33,910 bases of DNA, taken from contig CAZGKM010000014.1 of assembly GCA_964526325.1 (NCBI GenBank), forward strand, positions 1-33,910, given 5' to 3'. This DNA is from JACPHD01 sp964526325 (GTDB lineage Bacteria; Patescibacteriota; Patescibacteriia; Patescibacteriales; GWC2-42-12). The translations under genes were made by a program, and so were the position numbers. Below are positions 1 to 7,126 of the stretch, piece by piece; within the stretch, counting starts at the first letter, position 1; the number at the start of each line of letters is the position of its first letter. The notes beneath the pieces were generated by a model. The model was not told the DNA's origin. It saw only the letters and a program-made list of their open reading frames with translations, and searched no databases.

Positions 1-60
1 AATTAACTTTACCTTTAAATATCACAATGTGTTACCTATGTACCCTTCTAGTACAGCTTA

Positions 61-89
61 TTGACAAAAAATTCAATCTATGATACAAA
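61..89 (+). promoter_or_regulatory. Candidate promoter of the Ig-repeat gene
   Basis: TTGACA at 61-66 is followed after 17 bases by TACAAA at 84-89, preceded by an extended -10 dinucleotide (TGA at 81-83). The -10 hexamer matches the consensus at four of six positions. Transcription would start near 96, about 50 bases upstream of the start codon at 150. Nothing else is recognisable in bases 1-149. Confidence 0.35.
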
Positions 90-149
90 GTGAGGTCAAA
101 TATTATATACAATTTATAACTATATTTAACTTAGTTTAACCTAAAATTT

Positions 150-2972
150 ATGAAACAAAGTAAATTTATGCAGAAGAAAACGACAATATTAGCTATTTTT
201 AGCTTTATTTTTATCTCCTGCGGTATAATGGGATTACCTTTTATAGCTATGGCCTTAGATGCCATAGCTCCGGAAACTACCATAACGGTCATGCCGGCTA
301 AAACTTCGACCAGCGCTGATGCCAGTTTCAGCTTTACTTCAAACGAACCAGGAACTTTTCAGTGCAAACTTGACGGCGGCATCTATGAACTTTGCGTTTC
401 GCCTAAAATTTACAGCTCGCTAACCGAAGGGTCGCATACTTTTTACGTTAAAGCCATAGACAGCGCCGGTAATATGGACGTCAGTCCGGCTGTTTATTTC
501 TGGACGATAGCCATAGCTCCCGAAACCACTATAACCGTAATGCCGGCTAAAACTTCGACCAGCGTTAGCGCTAGTTTCAGCTTTACTTCAAACGAACCCG
601 GAACGTTCCAATGCAAACTGGATAGCCTAACCTATACCGTTTGTACCTCGCCTAAAATTTACGACGTTCTTAATCCCGGAACTCATACATTTTACGTTAA
701 AGCCATAGATAGCGCGGGCAACATGGACGTCAGTCCGGCGGTTTATGCCTGGACCATAATTGATGTTATGGCTCCGGAAACCACTATTACGGCAATGCCG
801 GCTAAAACTTCGACCAGCGTTAGCGCGAGTTTCAGCTTCACTTCAAACGAACCCGGAATTTTCCAATGCAAACTTGACGGCGGAACTTATGCTGTCTGCG
901 CGTCGCCAAAAACCTATAGCAATTTGGCTTACGGGTCCCATACTTTTTACGTTAAAGCCATAGACAATGCTAACAATATGGATGTTAGCCCGGCAGTATA
1001 TTTCTGGACCATAATTGATGCAGTTGCTCCGGAAACCTCTATTACGATAACGCCGGCTAAGACCGCGACCACTACAAGCGCCAGTTTCAGCTTTACTTCA
1101 AACGAACCAGGAACTTTTCAGTGCAAACTTGACGGTGGAACCTATGCTGTATGTTCATCGCCAAAAATCTATAGCACTTTGGCTTACGGCTCGCATACAT
1201 TTTACGTTAAAGCCATAGACAGCGCCGGCAACATGGACGTCAGCCCGGCGGTTTACTTCTGGACCATAATTGATATAGTTGCTCCTGAAACCACTATTAC
1301 GGTTATGCCGGCTAAGACAGCTATCACTACTAGCGCCAGTTTCAGCTTCACGTCAAACGAAGCCGGAACTTTCCAATGCAAGCTTGATGGCGGAACTTAT
1401 GCTGTCTGCACGTCGCCAAAAACCTATAGCAATTTGGCTTACGGGTCCCATACTTTTTACGTTAAAGCCATAGACAATGCTAACAATATGGATGTTAGCC
1501 CGGCAGTATATTTCTGGACCATAATTGATGCAGTTGCTCCGGAAACCACAATAACCGTTATGCCGTCTAAAATTTCAACTAGCTTTAATCCTTATTTTAG
1601 ATTCACTTCAAACGAAGCCGGAACTTTCCAATGCAAGCTTGATGGCGGCAACTATACCCCCTGCGTCTCACCTATAACTTACAGCGCGCTTAATACCGGA
1701 GCGCACACATTTTATGTCAGAGCCATAGATAGCGCCGGTAACATAGATGCTACACCCGCAGTTTATGATTGGGATATACTTGACACAGTCAAACCTCAGA
1801 CTACGATAACCGGCATGCCGGCTAAAATTTCAACCAGCACTACTGCTATTTTTATTTTCGAATCAAATGAAGAAGGAACTTTTCAATGCAAATTGGACAG
1901 CGAAATCTATGCTCCATGCACCTCGCCGAAAATCTACACCGAGTTAACCGAAAGAACGCATACATTTTATGTTAAAGCCAAAGATAACGCGGGTAACGTT
2001 GATGATGTCAGTCCGGCGTATTATACCTGGACAATTGCCATAGCTCCGGAAACCACTATAACACTTATGCCGCCTAAAATTTCTACCAGCACAAGCGCTA
2101 AATTTAGTTTTATCTCAAACGAAACCGGAACTTTTCAATGCAAACTTGACGGCGGCACCTATGCTAGCTGCTATTCGCCAAAAACCTACAGCTCGCTAAG
2201 CGAAGGTTCGCACACATTTTATGTTAAAGCCATAGATAGCAAAGGTAATATGGACGTCAGCCCGGCGGTTTATTTCTGGACCATAGCCACCGACATTATC
2301 GCTCCTGAAACCACTATAACAGACATGCCTTCCAAGAACTCAACCAGTACCGAAGCCAGTTTCAGCTTCATTTCAAACGAACCGGGAACTTTTCAGTGCA
2401 AACTGGACGGCGGAACTTATGCCCTCTGCACATCGCCAAAAATCTTCAATTCGCTAAGCGAAGGTTCGCACACATTTTATGTTAAAGCCATAGATAATGC
2501 CGGTAATATGGACGTCAGTCCGGCGGTTTATTTCTGGACCATAGCCACCGACGTAATCGCTCCGGAAACTACCATAACGGTCATGCCGGCTAAAACTTCG
2601 ACCAGCGCTGATGCCAGTTTCAGCTTTACTTCAAACGAACCAGGAACTTTTCAGTGCAAACTTGACGGCGGCATCTATGAACTTTGCGTTTCGCCTAAAA
2701 TTTACAGCTCGCTAACCGAAGGGTCGCATACTTTTTACGTTAAAGCCATAGACAGCGCCGGCAACATGGACGTCAGTCCGGCGGTTTACTTCTGGACCAT
2801 AGCTACGGACATTATCACTCCGGAAACCACTACCACGGATATGTCCGTTATGACTTTAGAAAATACTGATGTGGTTTTATCTTTACCGCAAACGAGTCCG
2901 GAACTTTCAGACACAAGCTTAAAAACGATACCCTCAAACTCCGCATCTCATAAAAAAACGAAAGATCGCTAA
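150..2972 (+). CDS. Secreted protein of ten Ig-like repeats
   Basis: A 940-residue exported repeat protein, probably a surface or released adhesin-like filament. Residues 1-36 form a signal peptide: a basic start, a hydrophobic core, and a likely AMA cleavage site near residue 35. A Cys at residue 24 is only a poor lipobox. From about residue 40 to 886 there are ten tandem units of roughly 85 residues. Each opens with APETTIT-like residues, contains a C-x9-C pair (FQCKLD...C-SP), and ends with HTFYVKAID...SPAVYFWTI. This is the bacterial Ig-like pattern common in large secreted proteins. The paired Cys could form one disulfide per unit. The last 54 residues are a degenerate eleventh unit start and a Ser/Thr-rich, basic tail, with no sortase motif or membrane anchor. 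There is no Shine-Dalgarno sequence, and Met7 is an alternative start. Ligand and function are unknown. Confidence 0.85.
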   Translation: MKQSKFMQKKTTILAIFSFIFISCGIMGLPFIAMALDAIAPETTITVMPAKTSTSADASFSFTSNEPGTFQCKLDGGIYELCVSPKIYSSLTEGSHTFYVKAIDSAGNMDVSPAVYFWTIAIAPETTITVMPAKTSTSVSASFSFTSNEPGTFQCKLDSLTYTVCTSPKIYDVLNPGTHTFYVKAIDSAGNMDVSPAVYAWTIIDVMAPETTITAMPAKTSTSVSASFSFTSNEPGIFQCKLDGGTYAVCASPKTYSNLAYGSHTFYVKAIDNANNMDVSPAVYFWTIIDAVAPETSITITPAKTATTTSASFSFTSNEPGTFQCKLDGGTYAVCSSPKIYSTLAYGSHTFYVKAIDSAGNMDVSPAVYFWTIIDIVAPETTITVMPAKTAITTSASFSFTSNEAGTFQCKLDGGTYAVCTSPKTYSNLAYGSHTFYVKAIDNANNMDVSPAVYFWTIIDAVAPETTITVMPSKISTSFNPYFRFTSNEAGTFQCKLDGGNYTPCVSPITYSALNTGAHTFYVRAIDSAGNIDATPAVYDWDILDTVKPQTTITGMPAKISTSTTAIFIFESNEEGTFQCKLDSEIYAPCTSPKIYTELTERTHTFYVKAKDNAGNVDDVSPAYYTWTIAIAPETTITLMPPKISTSTSAKFSFISNETGTFQCKLDGGTYASCYSPKTYSSLSEGSHTFYVKAIDSKGNMDVSPAVYFWTIATDIIAPETTITDMPSKNSTSTEASFSFISNEPGTFQCKLDGGTYALCTSPKIFNSLSEGSHTFYVKAIDNAGNMDVSPAVYFWTIATDVIAPETTITVMPAKTSTSADASFSFTSNEPGTFQCKLDGGIYELCVSPKIYSSLTEGSHTFYVKAIDSAGNMDVSPAVYFWTIATDIITPETTTTDMSVMTLENTDVVLSLPQTSPELSDTSLKTIPSNSASHKKTKDR
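267..469 (+). repeat. Exact 203-bp repeat, copy A (Ig unit 1)
   Basis: Bases 267-469 are identical to 2559-2761, at an offset of 2292 bases (764 codons). They cover most of Ig units 1 and 10. The other units differ at many synonymous sites, so this identity indicates recent duplication or gene conversion. Confidence 0.95.
901..1037 (+). repeat. Exact 137-bp repeat, copy A (Ig unit 3 into 4)
   Basis: Bases 901-1037 are identical to 1411-1547, at an offset of 510 bases, which is exactly two units. This is a second recent copying event inside the same gene. Confidence 0.93.
1411..1547 (+). repeat. Exact 137-bp repeat, copy B (Ig unit 5 into 6)
   Basis: Partner of 901-1037. The identity ends at a mismatch on both sides. 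Confidence 0.93.
2559..2761 (+). repeat. Exact 203-bp repeat, copy B (Ig unit 10)
   Basis: Partner of 267-469. The first mismatch on the 3' side is at 2762 (C, against T at 470). Confidence 0.95.
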
Positions 2973-3000
2973 CCGAAAATAAATTTTATAAATAAAAAAT

Positions 3001-3029
3001 AAAAACACCAATTTATATTGGTGTTTTTT
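3001..3029. terminator. Bidirectional intrinsic terminator
   Basis: The stem ACACCAAT/ATTGGTGT has a 4-base loop, with five A before it and six T after it. It lies between the converging Ig-repeat gene (ends 2972) and the Cys-rich gene (ends 3050), so it can serve both. Confidence 0.85.
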
Positions 3030-3049
3030 AATGGATTAATTATTGATTG

Positions 3050-3481
3050 TTATGTTATTAAATTTCCAACGTAAACAGGATTTGACGGAATAAAAACCTT
3101 AGTGGTAGTTATTACTCCTTTTTTTACCATTAGACCTCTTAAAGACTCCTGGCAATTTTGGCATACAAATCCTAATGACCAGATAGTATCGCGTTTAGCC
3201 TTTGTTCCGTTTACCATTTCTGAAATAATTTCGCTATAGCAATTCCAGCAAAAGTTTCTGTAAATTGCATTTCCCGGGGAAAAATTTATCTGCCACTTAT
3301 TAATAAATTCAATTGGAATCTTATTGAAAATTCCAACTACTTCTCCCCAAGTGCAACCTCTTGGGCAAACGAATCTTATGGAAGTGTTAAAAATATCGAA
3401 ATAAAACGGAAACATAATGCTCAGACAATTGCCGCAGCGGCAGCCTTGGAATATCCGCATCTTTCTTTTCTCCTTTTGCAA
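3050..3481 (-). CDS. Cys-rich putative zinc-binding protein
   Basis: A 143-residue protein that I do not recognise. It has eight to nine cysteines in zinc-knuckle spacing: C14/C16/C19 with C39/C43 in the first third, then the CxxC pairs C78/C81 and C107/C110. This is enough for two treble-clef or ribbon-like zinc sites. There is no signal peptide or membrane segment, so it is probably cytosolic. A role in binding nucleic acid or protein would be typical but is not shown. It is the last gene before the terminator at 3001-3029 and lies 138 bases beyond the SRAP-like gene, a gap in which I see no clear promoter. It may be read through from that cluster. Met8 is an equally plausible start, since it places the first Cys cluster at the N-terminus. 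Confidence 0.6.
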   Translation of the reverse strand: MQKEKRKMRIFQGCRCGNCLSIMFPFYFDIFNTSIRFVCPRGCTWGEVVGIFNKIPIEFINKWQINFSPGNAIYRNFCWNCYSEIISEMVNGTKAKRDTIWSLGFVCQNCQESLRGLMVKKGVITTTKVFIPSNPVYVGNLIT

Positions 3482-3619
3482 ATTTTAAAGGGCAATAAAT
3501 ATCTAAAGATCAATTAATCTATTTGCCGACTAGCTACTCTACTATAACAAAATATTATATATTAGCAAATCTTTATTTAATTTCCATCAATAGAATTATT
3601 TTTTTCATTTTGGCCGCGA

Positions 3620-4105
3620 TTAATGGACAACGGTAAAACCTTTATCATAATTCTTCTTTTCTCCTAAAGGTTCGCGATTATGACCGGTTTGATTTTTGTA
3701 TTCTTCCCCGGCTTCTTTGGTAGTCATATAAACACGATTTTCTTTACCGCTCTTAACGATTATGCCTTTAGTACCCTTTGGCAATTCAAACCAGATTTTC
3801 TTTTCATAGCCCCGGTCAATGGGAATATTTACCATTTCCGGCTGTAAATAATCCCATTTCCCCTGCTTTAAAGATTCTTCCCTAGCCCAGCCGGTTTTCG
3901 GCAGTTTTATTTCTTCATCTTTATTACCCCAAATTACCAATTGTTCCCCGTTTTTTCCGGTTACGGGCAAAACAGCGTCTTTTTGCCAGAAATAAGACTC
4001 AATTTCCCCGGTAATTTTATATCTTCTTAATGATTCCGGCGAGTAATGCTTTTTCAGCTCCTTTTCCGGAATATTTTTTATTCTAAATCCGACTCCGCCG
4101 CACAT
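3620..4105 (-). CDS. Divergent SRAP-like protein (YedK/HMCES relative)
   Basis: A 161-residue protein showing the ordered landmarks of the SOS-response-associated peptidase (SRAP) family, which crosslinks covalently to abasic sites in single-stranded DNA through Cys2. Visible are Met1-Cys2-Gly-Gly at the N-terminus (the family has MCGR) and W59-G60. There is also an A-R-x-E block at 74-77 (family NARAE), an IP..GYE block at 94-101 ending in Glu101, and TT..A (128-132) followed by GHNREP at 141-146 (family IHDRMP, catalytic His). The position before A-R is Trp73 instead of the usual Asn. At 161 residues it is shorter than the typical 200-230. It lies 36 bases downstream of the Y-family polymerase and probably joins it in damage tolerance. 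The assignment rests on motif order alone. A distinct CPR family sharing this fold is the alternative. Confidence 0.6.
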   Translation of the reverse strand: MCGGVGFRIKNIPEKELKKHYSPESLRRYKITGEIESYFWQKDAVLPVTGKNGEQLVIWGNKDEEIKLPKTGWAREESLKQGKWDYLQPEMVNIPIDRGYEKKIWFELPKGTKGIIVKSGKENRVYMTTKEAGEEYKNQTGHNREPLGEKKNYDKGFTVVH

Positions 4106-4130
4106 AGGCTTTAAATTATTTTATAGCTAC

Positions 4131-4139
4131 ATTATACCA
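4131..4139 (-). promoter_or_regulatory. Extended -10 promoter for the SRAP-like gene
   Basis: On the minus strand the sequence reads TGG-TATAAT, 26 bases upstream of the SRAP-like start codon, just beyond the polymerase stop codon. The -35 is poor (TTCAGA at 4154-4159). It gives the SRAP-like gene a possible independent start within the cluster. Confidence 0.5.
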
Positions 4140-4141
4140 TT

Positions 4142-5350
4142 TTATTCTATTTTTCTGAATCCAATTCTGTCTTTCGCCATATCGCCAGTACCGAACATCT
4201 GCCCGCGCGCCACCGTATATTCTCCGAATTTATCATTGATTTTATCCAGCGCCCGGCTTAAATCTTTCTTGGCTAAATTATCGTCAAAAAGCGACATTTG
4301 ATTGGTAGTTAAAGACAGAGAACCAACCGAAACAGCCAGCATCCGTACCGGCATAATCAGCTCCGCTCTTTCCAAGATCAGATTAGCGTGCTTAAATATC
4401 TCTTCGGTCGTAAACATTTTTTCTTTGGTTTTAAAGCTGCGGAAATAACCGCCTTCTCTTAAATATGACCAACCGATATGCATGCTGGCCGCTTCCATAT
4501 CCTTCTCGCGCAGCCGCCTGCCGGTTTTTTCGCATAATTTATAAAGCACGCCGCTTAGATAATCTTTATCAATTGTACGCTTAGGCAGGCAATAAGAATG
4601 ACCGATTGATTTTGGCAATAGCGAACCTTCGTTAACTCGGCTGATTTCCAAACCGTTAACATTGGCCCAAAGATAATAGCCATAACGGCCAAGACTTCGC
4701 CTGATATTATCCCGGCTGTAATTTCTTAGATCCAGCAAATTTTTAATTCCAAGCAGATTCAACCGCGCCTCCATCCGCGTATTTATTCCCCAGGCATCGC
4801 ATAAAGATCGGTTGCGCAATAATTCCTCAAGCTTCCTGCTATCTTCTATCGTTAAAATACCTTTTTTCGGCGCGATATCGCCGGCGAATTTAGCTAAAAA
4901 TTTTGTCCAGGAAATACCGACTGAACAATTCAGCCATTCGCCGACTTCCTTCTTTATCCTCGTTTGAATTTCCCGCCCCAAGCAAGTCGCCTTATTAAAA
5001 TTTTTCACCCAGCCGCTTAAATCAATGAATGCTTCATCAATGCTGTATGGTTCTACCGTACCGCTGTAACTTTCTAAAATATTAAAAATTTTTTCCGTGG
5101 TTGAGCGGTACTTAGCCGGTTCATTTTCAACCAATATAACTTCGGGGTAGAGCTCCTTGGCTTGATTTGCCCGGCAGCCGGTTTTAATGCCGTGCGCTTT
5201 GGCTTCTGCGGATGATGCGATAATACAGCCGCCGGGAGAAAGATAAGAACAAACGCCGACCGCCCGGCCCCGTAAAAACGGATTAGCCTGCTGTTCTACC
5301 GAGGCAAAATAAGAATTCATGTCAATATGCAATATGATTTTATTGTTCAT
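4142..5350 (-). CDS. dinB: Y-family translesion DNA polymerase (DinB/UmuC type)
   Basis: A 402-residue error-prone polymerase that copies past damaged template bases. The palm motifs are intact: HIDMNSYFASVE at residues 8-19 with metal ligand Asp10 and an aromatic steric gate at 13-14, and YSIDEAFIDL at 102-111 with Asp105/Glu106. The little-finger region follows. Q351-M-S-L-F355 matches the beta-clamp binding consensus (QxSLF) and lies where UmuC-type enzymes carry QLNLF, so the protein may be closer to UmuC/ImpB than to DinB proper. Length is normal for the family. It starts 5 bases after the DUF6504-like gene ends, implying co-transcription from the promoter at 5632-5659. It has no Shine-Dalgarno sequence. 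Family assignment is secure; the choice between PolIV and PolV type is not. Confidence 0.93.
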   Translation of the reverse strand: MNNKIILHIDMNSYFASVEQQANPFLRGRAVGVCSYLSPGGCIIASSAEAKAHGIKTGCRANQAKELYPEVILVENEPAKYRSTTEKIFNILESYSGTVEPYSIDEAFIDLSGWVKNFNKATCLGREIQTRIKKEVGEWLNCSVGISWTKFLAKFAGDIAPKKGILTIEDSRKLEELLRNRSLCDAWGINTRMEARLNLLGIKNLLDLRNYSRDNIRRSLGRYGYYLWANVNGLEISRVNEGSLLPKSIGHSYCLPKRTIDKDYLSGVLYKLCEKTGRRLREKDMEAASMHIGWSYLREGGYFRSFKTKEKMFTTEEIFKHANLILERAELIMPVRMLAVSVGSLSLTTNQMSLFDDNLAKKDLSRALDKINDKFGEYTVARGQMFGTGDMAKDRIGFRKIE

Positions 5351-5355
5351 AAAAT

Positions 5356-5604
5356 TTAACCGTCAAAAAATAATTCCTGGATACGCCAGCTTAAATCACG
5401 GGTAAAAAAAGCCAGGCGGAAATAATTTGCTTTATCGGAAACGCTGAAATAATAAATTTTATCGTTGCCGCTGCGTTCTTTATGCACTAAATTTAATTTC
5501 TCAATACGATAAGTTTTGCCGCGCCATTTAAAAAAAGCGGGCATTACTTTATGCCGGTTAAAATTTACCAAAATTTCTATCGGTTCATCTACTTTTTCTA
5601 GCAT
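5356..5604 (-). CDS. DUF6504-like small protein, polymerase partner
   Basis: An 82-residue soluble protein, mostly beta-strand by composition. The pattern PxxFxWRGKTYRIE...YYFSVSD...FRLAFFTRDLSWRIQELFFDG resembles DUF6504, a family of unknown function that in actinobacteria accompanies Y-family polymerase genes: a W-R-G-x-x-Y centre, then a short beta repeat ending in W-R-(L/I). It is the first gene of the operon, 5 bases upstream of the polymerase, under a strong promoter. An accessory role in translesion synthesis, for example contacting polymerase or DNA, is inferred from this pairing alone. No catalytic motif is visible. Confidence 0.6.
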   Translation of the reverse strand: MLEKVDEPIEILVNFNRHKVMPAFFKWRGKTYRIEKLNLVHKERSGNDKIYYFSVSDKANYFRLAFFTRDLSWRIQELFFDG

Positions 5605-5631
5605 ATTTTTACAGCCAATTATTATATTAAT

Positions 5632-5659
5632 ATTATAGCGAACAAAATACGAAAGTCAA
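5632..5659 (-). promoter_or_regulatory. Promoter of the damage-tolerance operon
   Basis: On the minus strand TTGACT (5654-5659) is followed after 16 bases by a perfect TATAAT (5632-5637). The predicted start lies about 20 bases upstream of the DUF6504-like ATG. The spacer holds a direct repeat TTCG-N7-TTCG, which could be an operator half-site pair. No canonical LexA box (CGAAC-N4-GTTCG) is present. Confidence 0.7.
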
Positions 5660-5670
5660 GCCCACAAAAA

Positions 5671-5694
5671 AATAACGCTAAAATTAGCGTTATT
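5671..5694. terminator. Intrinsic terminator after the lipoprotein gene
   Basis: A 10-11 bp stem (AATAACGCTA / TAGCGTTATT) carries T-rich tracts on both strands. It follows the lipoprotein gene at 5770-6288 on the minus strand and insulates the damage-tolerance promoter just beyond it. Confidence 0.75.
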
Positions 5695-5769
5695 TTTATT
5701 ACTAAAATTATAAAAAATATAATATGATATCCAGTCAACCGGATTTTAACTTAATATATAACATAAAAT

Positions 5770-6288
5770 TTATTTTTTCGTTACTGTGATAGAAACGGTC
5801 GTTTTATCGTCGCTTCGGATAACAACTACGGAAACGGAACGATTATCTTTTTCCGCGACTATAGTAGCGCTTTCGCCGAAATTCATAGTGCCGGCAATTT
5901 CCCAGCCAAATGACTTTAATTTTTCCTGATAGAGGGCAGAAACTTCTTCCACGCTTTTATCGGTTTCAATGGAAACCGTCTGGCCTTCGCCTGTTTGATC
6001 GGTAACGGCCACCTTGATAGTTCCGTCAATAATATAAATATCCGCCGGGAAATTAGAAGGTAATTTTACATTCTCTCCGGATTCAAATTTTCCCTGCTCG
6101 GTTTCTATCTTAACATTATTCCTGTCAATATCCACGTTAGCTTTGCCGCCCGATTGCGCTTCAATCATTTTTTCCGCCGTTAATTCGCCGGCCTTTTGCG
6201 AAATACTTTTTCCGCAGCCTGCCAGAGTTAAAATCGCCAAAGTAAGAACGGGCAGTAAAAAATAAAACTTGATTTTTTTCTTCTGCAT
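5770..6288 (-). CDS. Putative lipoprotein
   Basis: A 172-residue exported lipoprotein. A basic start and hydrophobic stretch (residues 8-21) end in the lipobox L-A-G-C25, so Cys25 should be lipidated and the rest held on the outer face of the membrane. The mature part begins with an Ala/Lys-rich helix, then a beta-rich domain. It contains LPSNFPADIYI and a repeating pattern of hydrophobic strands up to the C-terminal SITVTKK. The segment VEEVSALYQEKLKSFGWEI resembles the conserved helix of small lipoproteins frequent in Patescibacteria. I do not know a function. It is transcribed alone, ending at the terminator at 5671-5694. A TATAAT at 6362-6367 (minus strand) may be its -10, but the -35 is poor. 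Confidence 0.7.
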   Translation of the reverse strand: MQKKKIKFYFLLPVLTLAILTLAGCGKSISQKAGELTAEKMIEAQSGGKANVDIDRNNVKIETEQGKFESGENVKLPSNFPADIYIIDGTIKVAVTDQTGEGQTVSIETDKSVEEVSALYQEKLKSFGWEIAGTMNFGESATIVAEKDNRSVSVVVIRSDDKTTVSITVTKK

Positions 6289-6370
6289 AATTTTTATTAA
6301 ATTATTAAAACTAGTTTTACAAATTTTAATCTGTTGAACTTAATGAACGAAGTTAGAACCTATTATACTG

Positions 6371-6925
6371 CTATTTATTAAACATTTTTGCCAGCCAGCC
6401 GAACAAGCTGAACTTACCTTCCTGCCCTTTTATAAAATTCTCTATTTTCGTCTGCTCCTGCTCCAAAGTCTGGATTTGTGTCTGAATTTCTGCTGTAGAG
6501 GTAGCATTTTTGATTGTCCTATTCAATTGAGCTATCCTGTTCCTCGTCTTGACCATTTCGCTTCTTAAAGCACCTAGATTTTTATAATCCGAACCAAATA
6601 AAAATGTTTTTATTTTATTTCTGGATTGGATTTTTTGAATAGCATTAGCGGTGGTTGTGCTGGAGTCTTTTTGCTCTTGAGCGATAGCTCTAACTTGCTG
6701 CCCTATCCCGCCTTCTGTACTGCTAGCTGCTTTCAAAAGAGTCTGAACAAAATTAGCGACGGTGCTCTTATGCTCATCGGCATTCATCCTCCCGGTCTGC
6801 TTGTTGATGTTTTTTTCAGTGGAAGTCGCACTTTTGGCAACAGTAAAAGAGGCCAAAGAAAAAATTACGACAACTGCCAATAATAAAGAAGTTACAAACA
6901 AAAAGTTGTTTTTAATTTTTTTCAT
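6371..6925 (-). CDS. Secreted or membrane-anchored coiled-coil protein
   Basis: A 184-residue protein counted from Met at 6925. A longer frame opens at 6982, but its start lies upstream of the predicted transcription start (promoter 6965-6993), so the internal start MKKIKNNF is preferred. Residues about 8-30 are a hydrophobic export or anchor segment ending near TVAKSA. The rest is charged, Gln/Thr-rich and helix-forming. Two stretches (about QQVRAIAQEQKDSS and IQTQIQTLEQEQTKIENF) have heptad spacing typical of coiled coils. The C-terminus KFSLFGWLAKMFNK is amphipathic and may touch the membrane. The function is unknown; an envelope structural role is possible. No Shine-Dalgarno sequence is visible. 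Confidence 0.6.
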   Translation of the reverse strand: MKKIKNNFLFVTSLLLAVVVIFSLASFTVAKSATSTEKNINKQTGRMNADEHKSTVANFVQTLLKAASSTEGGIGQQVRAIAQEQKDSSTTTANAIQKIQSRNKIKTFLFGSDYKNLGALRSEMVKTRNRIAQLNRTIKNATSTAEIQTQIQTLEQEQTKIENFIKGQEGKFSLFGWLAKMFNK

Positions 6926-6964
6926 AATTTTTGATTTAATAATAAATTTAAACCTCTTGCTTAT

Positions 6965-6993
6965 ATTATACCACCGTCCCATTTATCTTACAA
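6965..6993 (-). promoter_or_regulatory. Promoter of the coiled-coil protein gene
   Basis: On the minus strand TTGTAA (6988-6993), a 17-base spacer and TATAAT (6965-6970) with an extended -10 TGG (6971-6973). The predicted start near 6958 fixes the translation start at 6925 over 6982. Confidence 0.72.
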
Positions 6994-7005
6994 TTTAAGA
7001 TAAAT
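6981..7005. repeat. Inverted repeat over the -35 element
   Basis: ATTTATCTTA (6981-6990) and TAAGATAAAT (6996-7005) form a perfect 10-bp inverted repeat with a 5-base centre. It covers the -35 of the promoter at 6965-6993. It has no T tract, so an operator is more likely than a terminator. Confidence 0.55.
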
Positions 7006-7051
7006 GCATAGTCTTTAAATATAACATCTAATATAAGAGTTATTTTTATTG

Positions 7052-7125
7052 TGGCTGCGGGACTTGGATTCGAACCAAGATAACATCCTCCAGAGGGATG
7101 TGTCCTACCATTAGACGATCCCGCA
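7052..7125 (-). tRNA. tRNA-Gln (anticodon CUG)
   Basis: A 74-nt cloverleaf including an encoded CCA end. The acceptor stem TGCGGGA/TCCCGCA opens with the U1-A72 pair typical of bacterial tRNA-Gln. The D arm contains AATGGTAG. The anticodon stem CATCC/GGATG encloses the loop CTCTGGA, giving anticodon CUG for codon CAG. The T arm has TTGG-TTCGAAT-CCAA, and the discriminator is G. Its 5' end lies one base after the stop codon of the membrane protein gene at 7127-7483, so it is probably cut from the dnaX transcript. Confidence 0.93.
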
Positions 7126-7126
7126 A

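Noticed and set aside
267..2780. Regular repeats that could suggest a CRISPR array
   Set aside because: The units are about 255 bp, in frame and encode Ig-like domains, with no short identical repeats separated by unique spacers.
6371..6982. The longer start (203 residues) of the coiled-coil protein
   Set aside because: The upstream start codon lies before the predicted transcription start of a good promoter, while the inner start directly precedes a normal signal segment.
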